Source: Burkholderiales bacterium
GTDB taxonomy: Bacteria > Pseudomonadota > Gammaproteobacteria > Burkholderiales > Burkholderiaceae_C
Direction of reading: 5' to 3'
DNA length: 48,023 nucleotides
Assembly: GCA_026954015.1 (NCBI GenBank)
Contig: JAIXLP010000069.1
Location: 76,948-124,970, forward strand
The notes under the pieces are model-generated. The model did no database searches. It had not been told where the DNA came from and was given only the letters and a program-made list of their open reading frames with translations. The position numbers were made by a program, and so were the translations under genes. Numbering within the stretch: position 1 is the first letter of the stretch; each line of letters starts with the position of its first letter. Shown piece after piece: positions 16,962-25,442 of the stretch.

Positions 16962-18266
16962 ATGATTCCTGACCATTTTCCCTCGATCGCGCGGTCGGTG
17001 GCGCGCCGTCAGGTGCTCGCGGCGGGTGCTCTGGTGGCGAGCGCGCCAGCATGGGCGCAATTTCGTGTCGAAATCACCGGCGTGGGCCTGACCCAGCTGC
17101 CGATCGCGATCGCACCGCTGCGTGGGGAGGATGCGGCGCCACAGAAGATTTCCGCCATCGTCCAGGCCGACCTGGAGCGCAGCGGCCGCTTTGTCGGTGT
17201 CGACGCCGCGGGGGGGCAGATTGACGAAACCTCGCGCCCGGACATGGCGCTGTGGCGCGAGCGCAAGGCCGATGCGCTCAGCACCGGCAGCATCGCGGCG
17301 TTGGCGGACGGCCGCTGGGACGTGCGCTTTCGGCTGTGGGACGTGGTCAAGGCGCAGGACCTGAGCGGGCAGAGCTTTGTCGTGACGCGCGCCGACCTGC
17401 GCTTGGTCGCGCACCGCATTTCCGACTACATCTACGAAAAGCTCACCGGCGAGCGCGGCATTTTTTCGACGCGCATCGCCTACGTGACCAAGGTTGGCAC
17501 CCGCTACAGCCTGTGGGTGGCCGATGCGGACGGCGAAAACGCGCAGTCGGCGCTATCGAGTCCCGAACCGATCATTTCACCGGCGTGGTCGCCCTCGGGC
17601 ATGCAACTGGCATACGTCTCGTTCGAGTCGCGCAAGCCCGTGGTCTACGTGCACGACATCGCCACGGGCAAGCGCAGGCTGATCGCCAACTTCCGCGGCT
17701 CCAACAGCGCGCCGGCGTGGGCGCCCGATGGCCGGACGCTGGCCGTGACGCTCAGCCGCGATGGCGGCTCGCAGCTGTACACCGTCAGCGCCAACGGCGG
17801 CGAGCCGCGGCGCCTGATGCAAAGCGCGGGCATCGACACCGAGCCGACGTACTCCAGCGACGGTGCAATGATCTATTTCGTAAGCGACCGCGGTGGCACC
17901 CCGCAGATCTACCGCGTACCCGCCGGAGGCGGCAGCGCCGAGCGCGTCACGTTCCAGGGCAACTACAACATTTCGCCCAGCCTGAGCCCGGATGGCCAGT
18001 GGCTGGCGTACATCGCACGCGTCAGTGGCGCGTTCAAACTGCATGTCATGGATCTGAAGTCGCGCACCGCCAGCGCAATCACCGATACCACGGCGGATGA
18101 GAGTCCGAGTTTCGCGCCCAACGGCAAGCTGATCGTCTACGCCACGCAGCAGCAGGGCAAGGAGGCGCTCATGACGACCACGCTGGACGGCAGGATCAAG
18201 GCCCGTCTGGCAGGGCAGGGCGGCGACATCCGCGAGCCGGCATGGGGGCCATTCCAGAAGCAATGA
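16962..18266 (+). CDS. tolB: Tol-Pal system periplasmic protein TolB
   Basis: A 434-residue periplasmic beta-propeller that binds Pal and links the Tol complex to outer-membrane constriction. The signal peptide spans about residues 10-33 (ending APAWA), followed by the N-terminal domain and then WD-like propeller blades (PAWSPSGMQLAYVS, PAWAPDGRTLAVTLS, PSLSPDGQWLAYIA, PSFAPNGKLIVYAT). The ATG at 16962 is chosen; an in-frame TTG lies two codons upstream. It heads the tolB-pal-cpoB-tcdA run; tolQRA is not in this window. Confidence 0.95.
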   Translation: MIPDHFPSIARSVARRQVLAAGALVASAPAWAQFRVEITGVGLTQLPIAIAPLRGEDAAPQKISAIVQADLERSGRFVGVDAAGGQIDETSRPDMALWRERKADALSTGSIAALADGRWDVRFRLWDVVKAQDLSGQSFVVTRADLRLVAHRISDYIYEKLTGERGIFSTRIAYVTKVGTRYSLWVADADGENAQSALSSPEPIISPAWSPSGMQLAYVSFESRKPVVYVHDIATGKRRLIANFRGSNSAPAWAPDGRTLAVTLSRDGGSQLYTVSANGGEPRRLMQSAGIDTEPTYSSDGAMIYFVSDRGGTPQIYRVPAGGGSAERVTFQGNYNISPSLSPDGQWLAYIARVSGAFKLHVMDLKSRTASAITDTTADESPSFAPNGKLIVYATQQQGKEALMTTTLDGRIKARLAGQGGDIREPAWGPFQKQ

Positions 18267-18294
18267 TTTCTTTCCCAAGCAACGAGAGTTCAAC

Positions 18295-18834
18295 GTGAAA
18301 TATTTTCGATTCAACCGCATGTCCCTGGCCCTGGTGGCCGCAGCCCTGGTAGTGGGCTGCAGTTCGGGCGTGAAGCTCAACGACGCGCCTGTCGAAGACA
18401 AGGGGGCTGTCGCCACCAACGGCGCCGGTGCCGGCGGTGGCAGCCAGAGCGGCGTCGCACCGGTGGATCTCAATGCCACGCAGGGGCAGAACGCCGGCCC
18501 GGTGGGTGTGGCGCGCATCGTGTATTTCGACTTTGACAGTTACTCGGTCAAGCCCGAGTACCAATCGATACTCGACGCGCACGCGAACTTCCTCAAGAGC
18601 CACGGCACGACGCACGTGATGCTCGAGGGCCATACCGACGAGCGCGGTGGCCGCGAATACAACCTTGCGCTGGGCCAGAAGCGTGCCGAAGCCGTGCGTC
18701 GGTCGCTCGGCCTGCTGGGTGTGCCCGAAACGCAGATGGAGGCCGTGAGCTTCGGCAAGGAAAAGCCGGCGGTGCAGGGCTCCACCGAAGAAGCGTACGC
18801 GAAGAACCGCCGCGTCGAATTGACCTACCGCTGA
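18295..18834 (+). CDS. pal: Peptidoglycan-associated lipoprotein Pal
   Basis: A 179-residue outer-membrane lipoprotein. The GTG start at 18295 leads into a signal sequence with lipobox VVGC, so Cys22 is the lipidation site. An alanine/glycine-rich linker leads to an OmpA-like peptidoglycan-binding domain (VYFDFDSYSV, LEGHTDERGGREYNLALGQ with the Asp and Arg that hold diaminopimelate, and NRRVELTYR at the end). It lies 28 bp after tolB. Confidence 0.95.
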   Translation: MKYFRFNRMSLALVAAALVVGCSSGVKLNDAPVEDKGAVATNGAGAGGGSQSGVAPVDLNATQGQNAGPVGVARIVYFDFDSYSVKPEYQSILDAHANFLKSHGTTHVMLEGHTDERGGREYNLALGQKRAEAVRRSLGLLGVPETQMEAVSFGKEKPAVQGSTEEAYAKNRRVELTYR

Positions 18835-18847
18835 GAGGATCAGGCGC

Positions 18848-19624
18848 ATGCAACGCATAACACCACGTTGGTGGCTCGTCGTGGCGTGTGCCGTCATGGC
18901 GGCGTGGTCCACGGTCGGACATGCCGCGCTGTTCGAGGACGATGAGGCGCGCCGCGCGATCCTGGAAATGCGCCAGCGCATCGACCAGCTGCAACAGGCG
19001 ACGCAGCGTGCGGGCGAGCGCTCGGGCGACGAAGCGTCGCAGACGCGCCGTGGCCTGCTGGATCTGCAGACGCAGATCGAGTCGTTGCGCGCCGACGTCG
19101 CAACGTTGCGCGGTGAGAACGAGCAGTTGCGCCGCGACGTGGCGGACTTGCAGCGGCGCCAGAAGGACGTCGCGCAAAGCGTGGACGAGCGCTTGCGCAA
19201 GTTCGAGCCGGCGACCGTCCAGGTGGACGGCCGCGAGTTCAAGGCCGAGCCGGCAGAGAAAAACGATTTCGATGCGGCGCTGACAGTCTTCCGTTCCGGC
19301 AAGTTCCCCGAGGCCGTGACGGCGTTCCAGGGTTTCGTGCGCCAGTACCCGCAATCGGGCTACCTGCCGTCGGCGCGCTTCTGGCTGGGCAACGCGCAGT
19401 ACGCCACGCGTGCGTACAAGGACGCGATCGACAATTTCAAGGCCCTGCTTGCGAGCGCACCGGACCACGCGCGAGCCCCCGAGGCAGCACTGTCCATCGC
19501 CAACTGCCAGGTGGAACTCAAGGACACCAAGGCCGCGCGCAAGACGCTGGAAGACCTGATGCGCGTCTATCCGCAGTCCGAGGCGGCTTCGGCGGCGAAG
19601 GAGCGGCTGGCGCGTCTCAAGTGA
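18848..19624 (+). CDS. cpoB: Cell division coordinator CpoB (YbgF)
   Basis: A 258-residue periplasmic protein that couples Tol-Pal to peptidoglycan synthesis at the septum. A signal peptide (to about residue 27, HAA) is followed by a coiled-coil trimerisation region (about 35-110, heptads such as EMRQRIDQLQQA and LRADVATLRGENEQLRRDV). A TPR domain (about 135-258) contains YPQSGYLPSARFWLGNAQY and YPQSEAASAAKERL. The stop overlaps the tcdA start. Confidence 0.93.
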   Translation: MQRITPRWWLVVACAVMAAWSTVGHAALFEDDEARRAILEMRQRIDQLQQATQRAGERSGDEASQTRRGLLDLQTQIESLRADVATLRGENEQLRRDVADLQRRQKDVAQSVDERLRKFEPATVQVDGREFKAEPAEKNDFDAALTVFRSGKFPEAVTAFQGFVRQYPQSGYLPSARFWLGNAQYATRAYKDAIDNFKALLASAPDHARAPEAALSIANCQVELKDTKAARKTLEDLMRVYPQSEAASAAKERLARLK

Positions 19625-20412
19625 CGTCGGCTGGCGCCATGGCGCCCGTAGATATCGAGCGCCGCTTTGCGGGGCTGACTCGGCTGTATGGCGTGCAAGG
19701 GGCACGGCGCATACGCCGTGCCCATGTGGCCGTGGTCGGTGTGGGCGGTGTCGGTTCCTGGGCTGCCGAAGCGCTGGCACGCAGCGGCGTCGGTACGCTG
19801 ACGCTGATCGACCTCGACCACGTCGCCGAGTCCAACGTCAACCGCCAGGTGCACGCGCTCTCAAGCACGCTGGGCATGTCCAAGGTGCGGGCGATGGCGG
19901 AGCGTATCGGTTTGATCCACCCGGATGCCGTCGTGCACTGCGTCGAGGAATTCGTCGAGCCGGACAACTGGCCTGGCTTGCTGCCGCACCGGGTTGACGC
20001 GGTGATCGACGCCTGTGACCAGCTGAACGCCAAGACCGCCATGGCCGCCTGGGCGATGCACGCACCCGCGCTGTTTCTCTGTGTGGGTGCGGCGGGCGGC
20101 AAGCAACGGGCCGAGCGGGTCGAGATCGCGGACCTGTCGGCGGTAACGCATGATCCGCTGCTCTCGAAGCTGCGGTACCGTTTGCGCCGCGAGCACGGTG
20201 CGGTGCGCGGCACGGCCCCCATGGGCATCACATGCGCTTTCAGCCGTGAACCGGTAGCCGGCCCCGACGTGCCGTGCGACACCGGCCCGGGTGACGGAAC
20301 CCTGAATTGCCACGGGTACGGCTCCACGGTCACCGTCACAGCCACCTTCGGCCTGTGCGCCGCCGGCCGCGTGCTGCAACAGCTCGCAAGTCACCCCGGT
20401 TCAGCCGCCTGA
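19621..20412 (+). CDS. tcdA: tRNA threonylcarbamoyladenosine dehydratase TcdA
   Basis: A 263-residue E1-like enzyme that cyclises t6A37 to ct6A in ANN-decoding tRNAs using ATP. The Rossmann nucleotide site VAVVGVGGVGSWAAEALARSG lies at about 36-56, followed by LIDLDHVAESNVNRQ and DACDQLNAK. The GTG at 19621 overlaps the cpoB stop (GTGA); an ATG at 19639 is the alternative. It sits immediately upstream of a tRNA-Lys(UUU) gene, itself an ANN-decoding tRNA. Confidence 0.9.
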   Translation: MTSAGAMAPVDIERRFAGLTRLYGVQGARRIRRAHVAVVGVGGVGSWAAEALARSGVGTLTLIDLDHVAESNVNRQVHALSSTLGMSKVRAMAERIGLIHPDAVVHCVEEFVEPDNWPGLLPHRVDAVIDACDQLNAKTAMAAWAMHAPALFLCVGAAGGKQRAERVEIADLSAVTHDPLLSKLRYRLRREHGAVRGTAPMGITCAFSREPVAGPDVPCDTGPGDGTLNCHGYGSTVTVTATFGLCAAGRVLQQLASHPGSAA

Positions 20413-20418
20413 TCTACC

Positions 20419-20424
20419 TATAAT
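20419..20424 (+). promoter_or_regulatory. -10 element of tRNA-Lys promoter
   Basis: A perfect TATAAT lies 20 bases before the tRNA-Lys 5' end. No convincing -35 hexamer is seen at the expected distance. Confidence 0.5.
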
Positions 20425-20443
20425 CACAGGCTTTGCGCATTTC

Positions 20444-20519
20444 GGGTCGTTAGCTCAGTTGGTAGAGCAGCGGACTTTTAATCCGTTGGTCGCAGGTTCG
20501 AATCCTGCACGACCCACCA
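20444..20519 (+). tRNA. tRNA-Lys (anticodon UUU)
   Basis: A 76-base cloverleaf. The acceptor GGGTCGT pairs with ACGACCC, the anticodon arm CGGAC-TTTTAAT-CCG carries TTT, the T-arm is GCAGG-TTCGAAT-CCTGC, and CCA is encoded (20517-20519). It is the apparent integration site for the truncated integrase that follows. Confidence 0.97.
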
Positions 20520-20654
20520 ATAAAATCAACGACTTAGCCGATCCAACAAGGTCGGCTTTGTGCTTTCCGGGGCTTCTTGCTGCATTTTTGCTGCACTTGC
20601 CACGCGCTCCCTGCTGCAGCGTCGCTATACGTTGCTTTGTGTGGAGCAAAAGCG

Positions 20655-21191
20655 ATGGCAAGCATCACCGAACGTGGCCCCTACCAATTCCAGGCCCCTG
20701 TGCGCCGCAAAGGCTGGCCCAGCCAGACCAAGACCTTTGAGCGGCGCACCGAGGCAAGGGCCTGGGCCCGCGCCGCCGAGGCGCAGATGGACAACCGAAC
20801 GTTTCGCAACCAGCGCCCCTTGGCGGGCCTGACCTTGCACGACGCGCTTGAGCGCTACCTGTCCGCTGTGAGCTGCGCCAAGCGCAGCCACGCGCAAGAG
20901 AGACAGCGCATCCGCCAGCTGCAGCGCCATCCCCTCGCGCTGCGCCGCCTGAGCGACCTGCTCGTCTGCGACTACGCCGCCTACCGCGACGAACGGCTCA
21001 AGCAGGTCAGTGCCAACACCGTGCGCCTGGAGATGGCGCTGCTGTCGCACCTGTACACCATCGCCATCAAGGAGTGGAGTGCGACGCGTATTGCAGAGCA
21101 GCTGGAGCTGCAATCGATTGCTCTAGCTTTTCCTGCCATCAAGCATGCGCAGAAGCAGTTCCTGAAGGCGTTGCTGATCCGATGCGCCTAG
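20655..21191 (+). pseudogene. Truncated tyrosine-recombinase integrase
   Basis: The reading frame from the ATG at 20655 encodes an integrase N-terminus: the Arm-type start MASITERGPYQFQAPVRRKG and a core-binding SAM-like domain (TLHDALERYLSAVS...VSANTVRLEMALLSHLYTIAIKEW). Similarity stops at about 21078; the last ~37 codons are unrelated and overlap the 3' end of the marR gene on the other strand. The whole catalytic domain with its R-H-R-Y residues is missing, so it cannot be active. Its place just 3' of tRNA-Lys marks the left edge of an old integrated element. Confidence 0.8.
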
Positions 21192-21572
21192 CTGTTCAGT
21201 GAGTGGCGTCAATGCCTGTTGTGTCTGTGCATGCAGGCGCTTGACGAGCTTGACCCCCTCGCTCGTCAGAAAAACGTCCGTCGCCCGGCCGTCTTCCGCG
21301 TTGGGCGCGCGCGCCACCAGCCCCTTCTTTTCCGCTCGGGCGATGAGTCCCGACATCGTCTGCCGCTCCAGTCCGAGGTAGTCGGCGAGTTCGGCCATGC
21401 GTGGACGCCGATCCAGCAGGATGCCCAGGACGCGGATCAGCGTTAGGGACAGGTCGTTCTCGGCGCCGATCTTGTTGAGCACGGCCATCGTGACAAAGGC
21501 GGTCGGCACGAGCGCATCGGCCAGTCCTTCGCCGGGCAGAGGGGGGTGTTTCATGGATTTTGGCTTCTTCAT
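21123..21572 (-). CDS. MarR-family transcriptional repressor
   Basis: A 149-residue winged-helix regulator. The recognition region reads MAELADYLGLERQTMSGLIARAEKKGL (DNA-binding helices at about 57-85), followed by the wing ARAPNAEDGRATDVFLTSEG. Dimerisation helices lie at both ends. It is divergent from the oxidoreductase at 21665, and two short palindromes in the gap look like its operators, so it probably represses itself and that gene. A second ATG at 21554 is possible. Confidence 0.9.
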   Translation of the reverse strand: MKKPKSMKHPPLPGEGLADALVPTAFVTMAVLNKIGAENDLSLTLIRVLGILLDRRPRMAELADYLGLERQTMSGLIARAEKKGLVARAPNAEDGRATDVFLTSEGVKLVKRLHAQTQQALTPLTEQLGASDQQRLQELLLRMLDGRKS

Positions 21573-21584
21573 CTTGGCTCTATC

Positions 21585-21628
21585 TTGACATGGTTCGTAT
21601 TACGAATCAATAATAGATCGTAATACGA
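21585..21628 (+). promoter_or_regulatory. Promoter with two palindromic MarR operators
   Basis: TTGACA (21585-21590) and AATAAT (21609-21614) are 18 bases apart and read toward the oxidoreductase. The perfect palindrome TTCGTATTACGAA (21594-21606) fills the spacer. TCGTAATACGA (21618-21628) lies just past the -10. Their centres are 23 bp apart, about two helical turns. Both share the half-site TCGTA, so a MarR dimer on each would block the promoter. Confidence 0.75.
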
Positions 21629-21664
21629 ATTTTATGGGCTGTGCGCCCACCCCAGGAGAGCCCC

Positions 21665-22612
21665 TTGAAAGCAGCCGTCATCACCTCGTTCAACCAACCG
21701 CCGCGCTACGGCGACTTCCCCGATCCCGCGCCCAATGGGCCTGAAGAAATGCTCGTCGAAGTGCTCGCCGTCGGCCTGCACCACCTCACCCGTGGGAGAG
21801 CTTCAGGCGCGCACTACTCCAGCATCGGAGAGCTTCCGCTGGTTGCAGGTGTGGATGGCGTCGGGCGTGACGCTGACGGCAAGCTGCGCTACTTCGCGCA
21901 GAGCCCCGGCCAGATCGGCACGATGGCCGACAAGACGGTGATCGAACTCGACCACAGCATCGAGCTGCCGAGCGACAGCGATCCGGTCACCGTCGCCGGT
22001 GCGATGAACCCCGCAATGGCCTCCTGGCTCGCGCTGCGTTGCCGCGTGCCATTTCAGCGTGGACAGAAGGTGCTCATCCTCGGCGCCACCGGAAGTTCAG
22101 GAAGCATGGCCGTGCAGATCGCTCGGCATCTTGGCGCTTCGCAGGTCATCGCCGCGGGCCGCGACGAACAGAGGCTCTCGAAACTGCTGGCTCTCGGCGC
22201 CACAGAGGTCGTGACGCTGAAGGATGTCCAACTGGGCGTGGGCGCCTTCGCGTGTGAAGTCGATGTCGTACTCGATTTCCTCTGGGGCGACAGTTCGGTG
22301 CGTGTCATGGAAACCGTGTTGAGGCAGCGCACGGATCACAGCCGGTCCCTCACGTGGATTCACGTCGGCTCGATGGCTGGTGAAGTCGCTGCCATTCCCG
22401 GCGCCTTCTTGCGCTCCGCCAATCTCCAGATCGTGGGCAGCGGGCATGGTTCGGTGTCGGGTCGCGACATCCTCATGGAACTGCCCGCGCTGGCGAAAGA
22501 GATCGCACGCGGCACGTTCCGCATCGACGTGAAGGCCACACCGCTTCGCGATGTAGAGCAGGTGTGGTCCGAGGCTTCCCATACCGGCGAACGCATCGTC
22601 TTCACGCCATGA
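21665..22612 (+). CDS. Zinc-independent MDR-type quinone/alcohol oxidoreductase
   Basis: A 315-residue NAD(P)H-dependent medium-chain dehydrogenase/reductase of the quinone-oxidoreductase type. The nucleotide-binding loop ILGATGSSGSMAVQIARHLGA is at about 139-159; the catalytic zinc ligands of true alcohol dehydrogenases are absent. I take the TTG at 21665 as start because AGGAGAG lies 6 bases upstream; the open frame extends to a GTG at 21641, which has no such site. It probably reduces a reactive quinone or enal in a small stress operon under the MarR protein. Confidence 0.85.
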   Translation: MKAAVITSFNQPPRYGDFPDPAPNGPEEMLVEVLAVGLHHLTRGRASGAHYSSIGELPLVAGVDGVGRDADGKLRYFAQSPGQIGTMADKTVIELDHSIELPSDSDPVTVAGAMNPAMASWLALRCRVPFQRGQKVLILGATGSSGSMAVQIARHLGASQVIAAGRDEQRLSKLLALGATEVVTLKDVQLGVGAFACEVDVVLDFLWGDSSVRVMETVLRQRTDHSRSLTWIHVGSMAGEVAAIPGAFLRSANLQIVGSGHGSVSGRDILMELPALAKEIARGTFRIDVKATPLRDVEQVWSEASHTGERIVFTP

Positions 22613-22668
22613 CGGACTGAACCGCCCCGGGAATCGAGGAGGCTCCTTCGATTGAGAATGGAGCCATC

Positions 22669-22992
22669 ATGAGGAAGTCCCCGAAGTATTCCCCCGAGGT
22701 GATCGAGCGCGCGGTGCGCATGGTCTTTGAGGCCAAGGATCAGTACCCGTCGCAGTGGGCGGCGATCGAGTCGATCGCCAGCAAGATTGGCTGTACGGCC
22801 GAGACGCTGCGGAAGTGGGTGCGCCAGGGCGAGCGCGACAGCGGTGTGCGCCCAGGCGCCACGACGGCCGAGCAGCAACGCATCAAGGAACTCGAACGCG
22901 AGGTGCGCGAGCTGCGCAAGACCAACGAGATCCTGAAGCTGGCAAGCGCGTATTTCGCCCAGGCGGAGCTCGACCGCCACCACAGGAAGTGA
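22669..22992 (+). CDS. IS3-family transposase OrfA
   Basis: A 107-residue helix-turn-helix protein that binds the element ends and joins OrfB to form the active transposase. It opens with [16 protein letters not shown], has the HTH at about 30-55 ([20 protein letters not shown]) and a C-terminal leucine-zipper coiled coil ([23 protein letters not shown]). Its stop overlaps the orfB GTG by 4 bases (GTGA). Confidence 0.93.
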   Translation: MRKSPKYSPEVIERAVRMVFEAKDQYPSQWAAIESIASKIGCTAETLRKWVRQGERDSGVRPGATTAEQQRIKELEREVRELRKTNEILKLASAYFAQAELDRHHRK

Positions 22993-23933
22993 ACGCCTTC
23001 ATAGTGAACGCCTTCATAGATGGGCATCGCGCTCGCCTGGGGGTCGAGCCGATCTGCACAGCGCTGCAGGTCGCCCCGTCGGCGTATTGGCGTCATGCCG
23101 CGCGGCTGCGCGATCCGTCGCTGCTACCCGCGAGGGCCCAGCGCGATGCACAGCTGATGGCGCAGGTGCAGCGCGTGTACGACGTGAACTTACGGGTCTA
23201 TGGCGCCGACAAAGTTTGGCGCCAGCTCCAGCGCGAAGGCGTGGCGGTGGCGCGCTGCACGGTCGAGCGGCTGATGCGGCGCCTGGGCCTGCAGGGCGCG
23301 CGCCGCGGCAAGAAGGTGCGCACGACCGTGGCCGCGGCCAAGGCGGCCTGTCCGCTGGACCGCGTCAATCGCCAGTTCGAGGCGCAGCGGCCCAACCAGC
23401 TGTGGGTGGCGGACTTCACCTATGTGTCCACCTGGCAAGGCTTCGTCTACGTGGCCTTCGTCATCGACGTCTTCGCCAGGCGCATCGTGGGCTGGCGCGT
23501 GAGCCGCTCCATGCAGACCGACTTCGTCCTCGATGCCCTGGAGCAGGCGCTGTATGCGCGACGCGCCGAACGCGAGGGCGCGCTGGTACACCACAGCGAC
23601 CGCGGCTCGCAGTACGTGTCGATCCGCTACAGCGAACGCCTGGCCGAAGCCGGGATCGAGCCATCTGTGGGCTCCACCGGCGACAGCTACGACAACGCGC
23701 TGGCCGAGACCATCAATGGGCTGTACAAGGCCGAGATCATCCACCGGCGCGGACCTTGGAAGACGCGCGAGGCGGTCGAACTCGCCACGCTGGAGTGGGT
23801 CTCGTGGTTCAATCACCATCGGCTGCTGGAGCCCATCGGCTACATCCCGCCAGCAGAAGCTGAGGCAAACTACTGGCGCCAGCGAGCCCAGGCCTCGCCC
23901 ACCCACTCAGCCGTCGTGCTGCAGGAGGGTTGA
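22989..23933 (+). CDS. IS3-family transposase OrfB (DDE integrase)
   Basis: A 314-residue DDE transposase. The HTH_21-type N-terminus is followed by the rve core, with catalytic residues in [10 protein letters not shown] (D), [11 protein letters not shown] (D) and [14 protein letters not shown] (E), about 35 residues between the last two. OrfB could be made by coupling at the overlapping GTG or by frameshift from orfA. A 15-bp tandem duplication (GTGAACGCCTTCATA twice, 22989-23018) lies exactly at this junction and adds five residues. All catalytic residues are present. Confidence 0.9.
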   Translation: MNAFIVNAFIDGHRARLGVEPICTALQVAPSAYWRHAARLRDPSLLPARAQRDAQLMAQVQRVYDVNLRVYGADKVWRQLQREGVAVARCTVERLMRRLGLQGARRGKKVRTTVAAAKAACPLDRVNRQFEAQRPNQLWVADFTYVSTWQGFVYVAFVIDVFARRIVGWRVSRSMQTDFVLDALEQALYARRAEREGALVHHSDRGSQYVSIRYSERLAEAGIEPSVGSTGDSYDNALAETINGLYKAEIIHRRGPWKTREAVELATLEWVSWFNHHRLLEPIGYIPPAEAEANYWRQRAQASPTHSAVVLQEG

Positions 23934-24066
23934 ACCATGAGTACATGGCCCAACCGGGGGGCCTGCGGCGGCCCCTGCGGGGGGCTGAAAGAGAAAATGT
24001 CTGAACCCAAGAACCGTCAGGCTATGCCGGCCTGACTCAAGCCAACTGGCCTCCTCGAAACCCGGT

Positions 24067-24351
24067 GTGGTTCAGGCCAACGTTGCCATCTTCACGATCG
24101 TTCTTGTCGTCTCGACGTTCTCTTTCGGGCGCATCACGGCCCCTCAACTGAAGTGGCCCATCTCCAATGCGCTCATCGAGGCTCCGCTGTCCGCGCTCGC
24201 TGACGTGACGCGCACGGACCCGGCGGAGCTTCTTGCGAAGCTCAAAACGCACGGCGTCACCGCGACGCCCGACCAGAACATCAAGGAGCTGGCGGACGCG
24301 CATGACATGGACGAGTTGCACATCCTGGGCCTCGTGATCCTTCGCGAGTGA
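24067..24351 (+). CDS. Small membrane protein, possibly a remnant
   Basis: A 94-residue frame from GTG 24067. One hydrophobic segment (residues about 7-20) is followed by a soluble domain (APLSALADVTRTDPAELLAKL...NIKELADAHDMDELHILGLVI). The arrangement resembles the tail found behind membrane helices in some DUF4405-type proteins, but I do not recognise it firmly. The frame is open upstream into the IS3 region, so it may be the 3' end of a longer gene cut by the insertion. No good Shine-Dalgarno sequence precedes the GTG. Confidence 0.4.
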   Translation: MVQANVAIFTIVLVVSTFSFGRITAPQLKWPISNALIEAPLSALADVTRTDPAELLAKLKTHGVTATPDQNIKELADAHDMDELHILGLVILRE

Positions 24352-24445
24352 TCGGCGCATTCGGAAGGCTCCACAACAACTGCGTCTGTCGCGTACCGCC
24401 ACGCTTGGCGTGAGGTGCCCAGAACCGAACCCTGGAAGCAAGCAC

Positions 24446-24580
24446 ATGAACATCCCTCTGCTGACCAAGAACCTGGCGACAACTCCAATGGGGGCTGCCC
24501 CGGCCCTCGACATCACGGCGGACCTGGCACACAAGCGCGGCTGGGCACCCACACGGCATCGTCCATGGCCTGCCCGATGA
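24446..24580 (+). pseudogene. Unidentified gene start cut by an IS fragment
   Basis: From ATG 24446 about 33 codons (MNIPLLTKNLATTPMGAAPA, then LDITADLAHKRGW) look like a real N-terminus that follows the small membrane gene. The frame then runs into antisense transposase sequence at about 24545 and stops at 24580. The original product cannot be named. Confidence 0.35.
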
Positions 24581-24866
24581 ACCAGCGAAACAGCAGGTTG
24601 TATTGGGTTTGCTCCATGAGCTGGCGCTCCGAGCGCACGCTGTAGAGCACCTGAAGGAGCATGGCACGCAGGAGCTTCTCGGGGGTAATGCTGGGACGCC
24701 CGCCTTTGATGTCGGCTGCATACATCTGCGTAAACAGACCATCCATGTTCGCCAGGGCCTTGTTGAGCATCTCGCGGATCACGCGCAAGGGGTGATCGGC
24801 GGGCACGAAGTCATCGAGGCGGCGTATCGTGAACAGGCTCTCGGTGAAGGTGTCGGCTCCGCGCAT
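24546..24866 (-). pseudogene. IS5-family transposase, N-terminal fragment
   Basis: From MRGADTFTESLFTIRRLDD (ATG at 24866; the frame is open to 24914) about 107 residues of an IS5-type DDE transposase N-terminus are recognisable (ADHPLRVIREMLNKALANMD, SITPEKLLRAMLLQVLYSVR, ERQLMEQTQYNLLFRWFIG). Similarity ends at AMDDAVWVP; the remaining frame to 24513 is foreign. The catalytic domain is missing, so it is inactive. Confidence 0.8.
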
Positions 24867-24962
24867 GGCTGGCTTGTCTATCTGGTCAGTGCAATGCTTC
24901 GGTTGTCGTGGCAAGAAAGCTGCTGCACACCGACGGAGGGAGGTATTTCAGCAGCCTGTTAG
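24546..24962 (-). mobile_element. IS5-type element, 5' fragment
   Basis: Holds only the first third of a transposase. The outer end near 24962 reads inward from CTAACAGGCTGCTGAAATAC, a plausible terminal repeat. The inner end at about 24546 is a break inside the transposase frame, joined to the unidentified gene start. No matching second end is present. Confidence 0.6.
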
Positions 24963-25031
24963 TCTGCCCGTCATCACGATGAACTACAAGCCAGATGGAC
25001 TGACGCCGGCTACTGTCAGAAACCGTATTAC

Positions 25032-25139
25032 CTACTTGCGCAGCATGCCGGTGGCGGCGTACCAAGTCACGCAGCCAGCGATCACGACGAACAGAATGAC
25101 TGCGGCGATCGTGTTTCGATCGTAGCTCGAGAGGGTCTT
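25032..25139 (-). pseudogene. C-terminal scrap of a membrane protein
   Basis: Directly after the antitoxin stop, in the same frame, 35 codons read as a transmembrane helix and tail (YDRNTIAAVILFVVIAGC, then VTWYAATGMLRK and a stop). No start codon precedes the helix, so this is either a gene remnant or read-through sequence. The parent protein is not recognised. Confidence 0.3.
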
Positions 25140-25442
25140 TCAGCTCTGGGGTTGCGGCTGCAGGGACAGTTTGAACCCCATTGCGCGAATGACCTTGAAC
25201 AGGGTCTCCGAATTTGGCGCTCGCTCGCCTGACAGGCTTTTGTACAGGCTTTCGCGCGAGAGGCCGGTGTCGCGGGCGAGTTGGGTCATGCCGCGGGCGC
25301 GGGCAATGTCGCCCAGCGCAGCAGCTAGCTCTGCCGGGTCGCCGTCCTCCAGAACCTGGCGCAAGTACTCGACGACTTCTTCTTCGCTGTCGAGGTAGTT
25401 GGCCATGTCAAACGGGCGGGTCTTGATTTTCGTCTTGGTCAT
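25140..25442 (-). CDS. HTH antitoxin of a RelE/HigB-type module
   Basis: A 100-residue protein of the addiction-module antidote family. An N-terminal arm (DMANYLDSEEEVVEYLRQVL) is followed by a Cro/C1-type HTH (GMTQLARDTGLSRESLYKSLSGERAPN, about 52-77). It follows and overlaps the toxin gene by 35 bp, the order typical of HigBA-like systems. It should bind the toxin and repress the operon through the palindrome at 25743-25760. Confidence 0.85.
   Translation of the reverse strand: MTKTKIKTRPFDMANYLDSEEEVVEYLRQVLEDGDPAELAAALGDIARARGMTQLARDTGLSRESLYKSLSGERAPNSETLFKVIRAMGFKLSLQPQPQS

Larger units (their letters stand above)
22618..23960 (+). mobile_element. IS3-family insertion sequence, right end not recognised
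   Basis: The left end starts at about 22618, six bases after the oxidoreductase stop, with an IR-like TGAACCGCCCCGGGAATCGA. A hairpin GGCTCC / GGAGCC (22641-22665) lies just before orfA. orfA and orfB are both intact. I could not find the inverse of the left terminus after orfB, so the right end is deleted, diverged or lies elsewhere; the end coordinate is approximate. Confidence 0.75.

Noticed and set aside
20521-20560. Direct repeat of the tRNA-Lys 3' end as right attachment site
   Set aside because: No second copy of the tRNA T-arm/acceptor sequence was seen up to 27.1 kb; only a small hairpin AGCCGA/TCGGCT follows the tRNA.
22755-22988. Upstream extension of orfB from 22755
   Set aside because: This part of the frame is a shadow of orfA; family similarity starts at the overlapping GTG at 22989.
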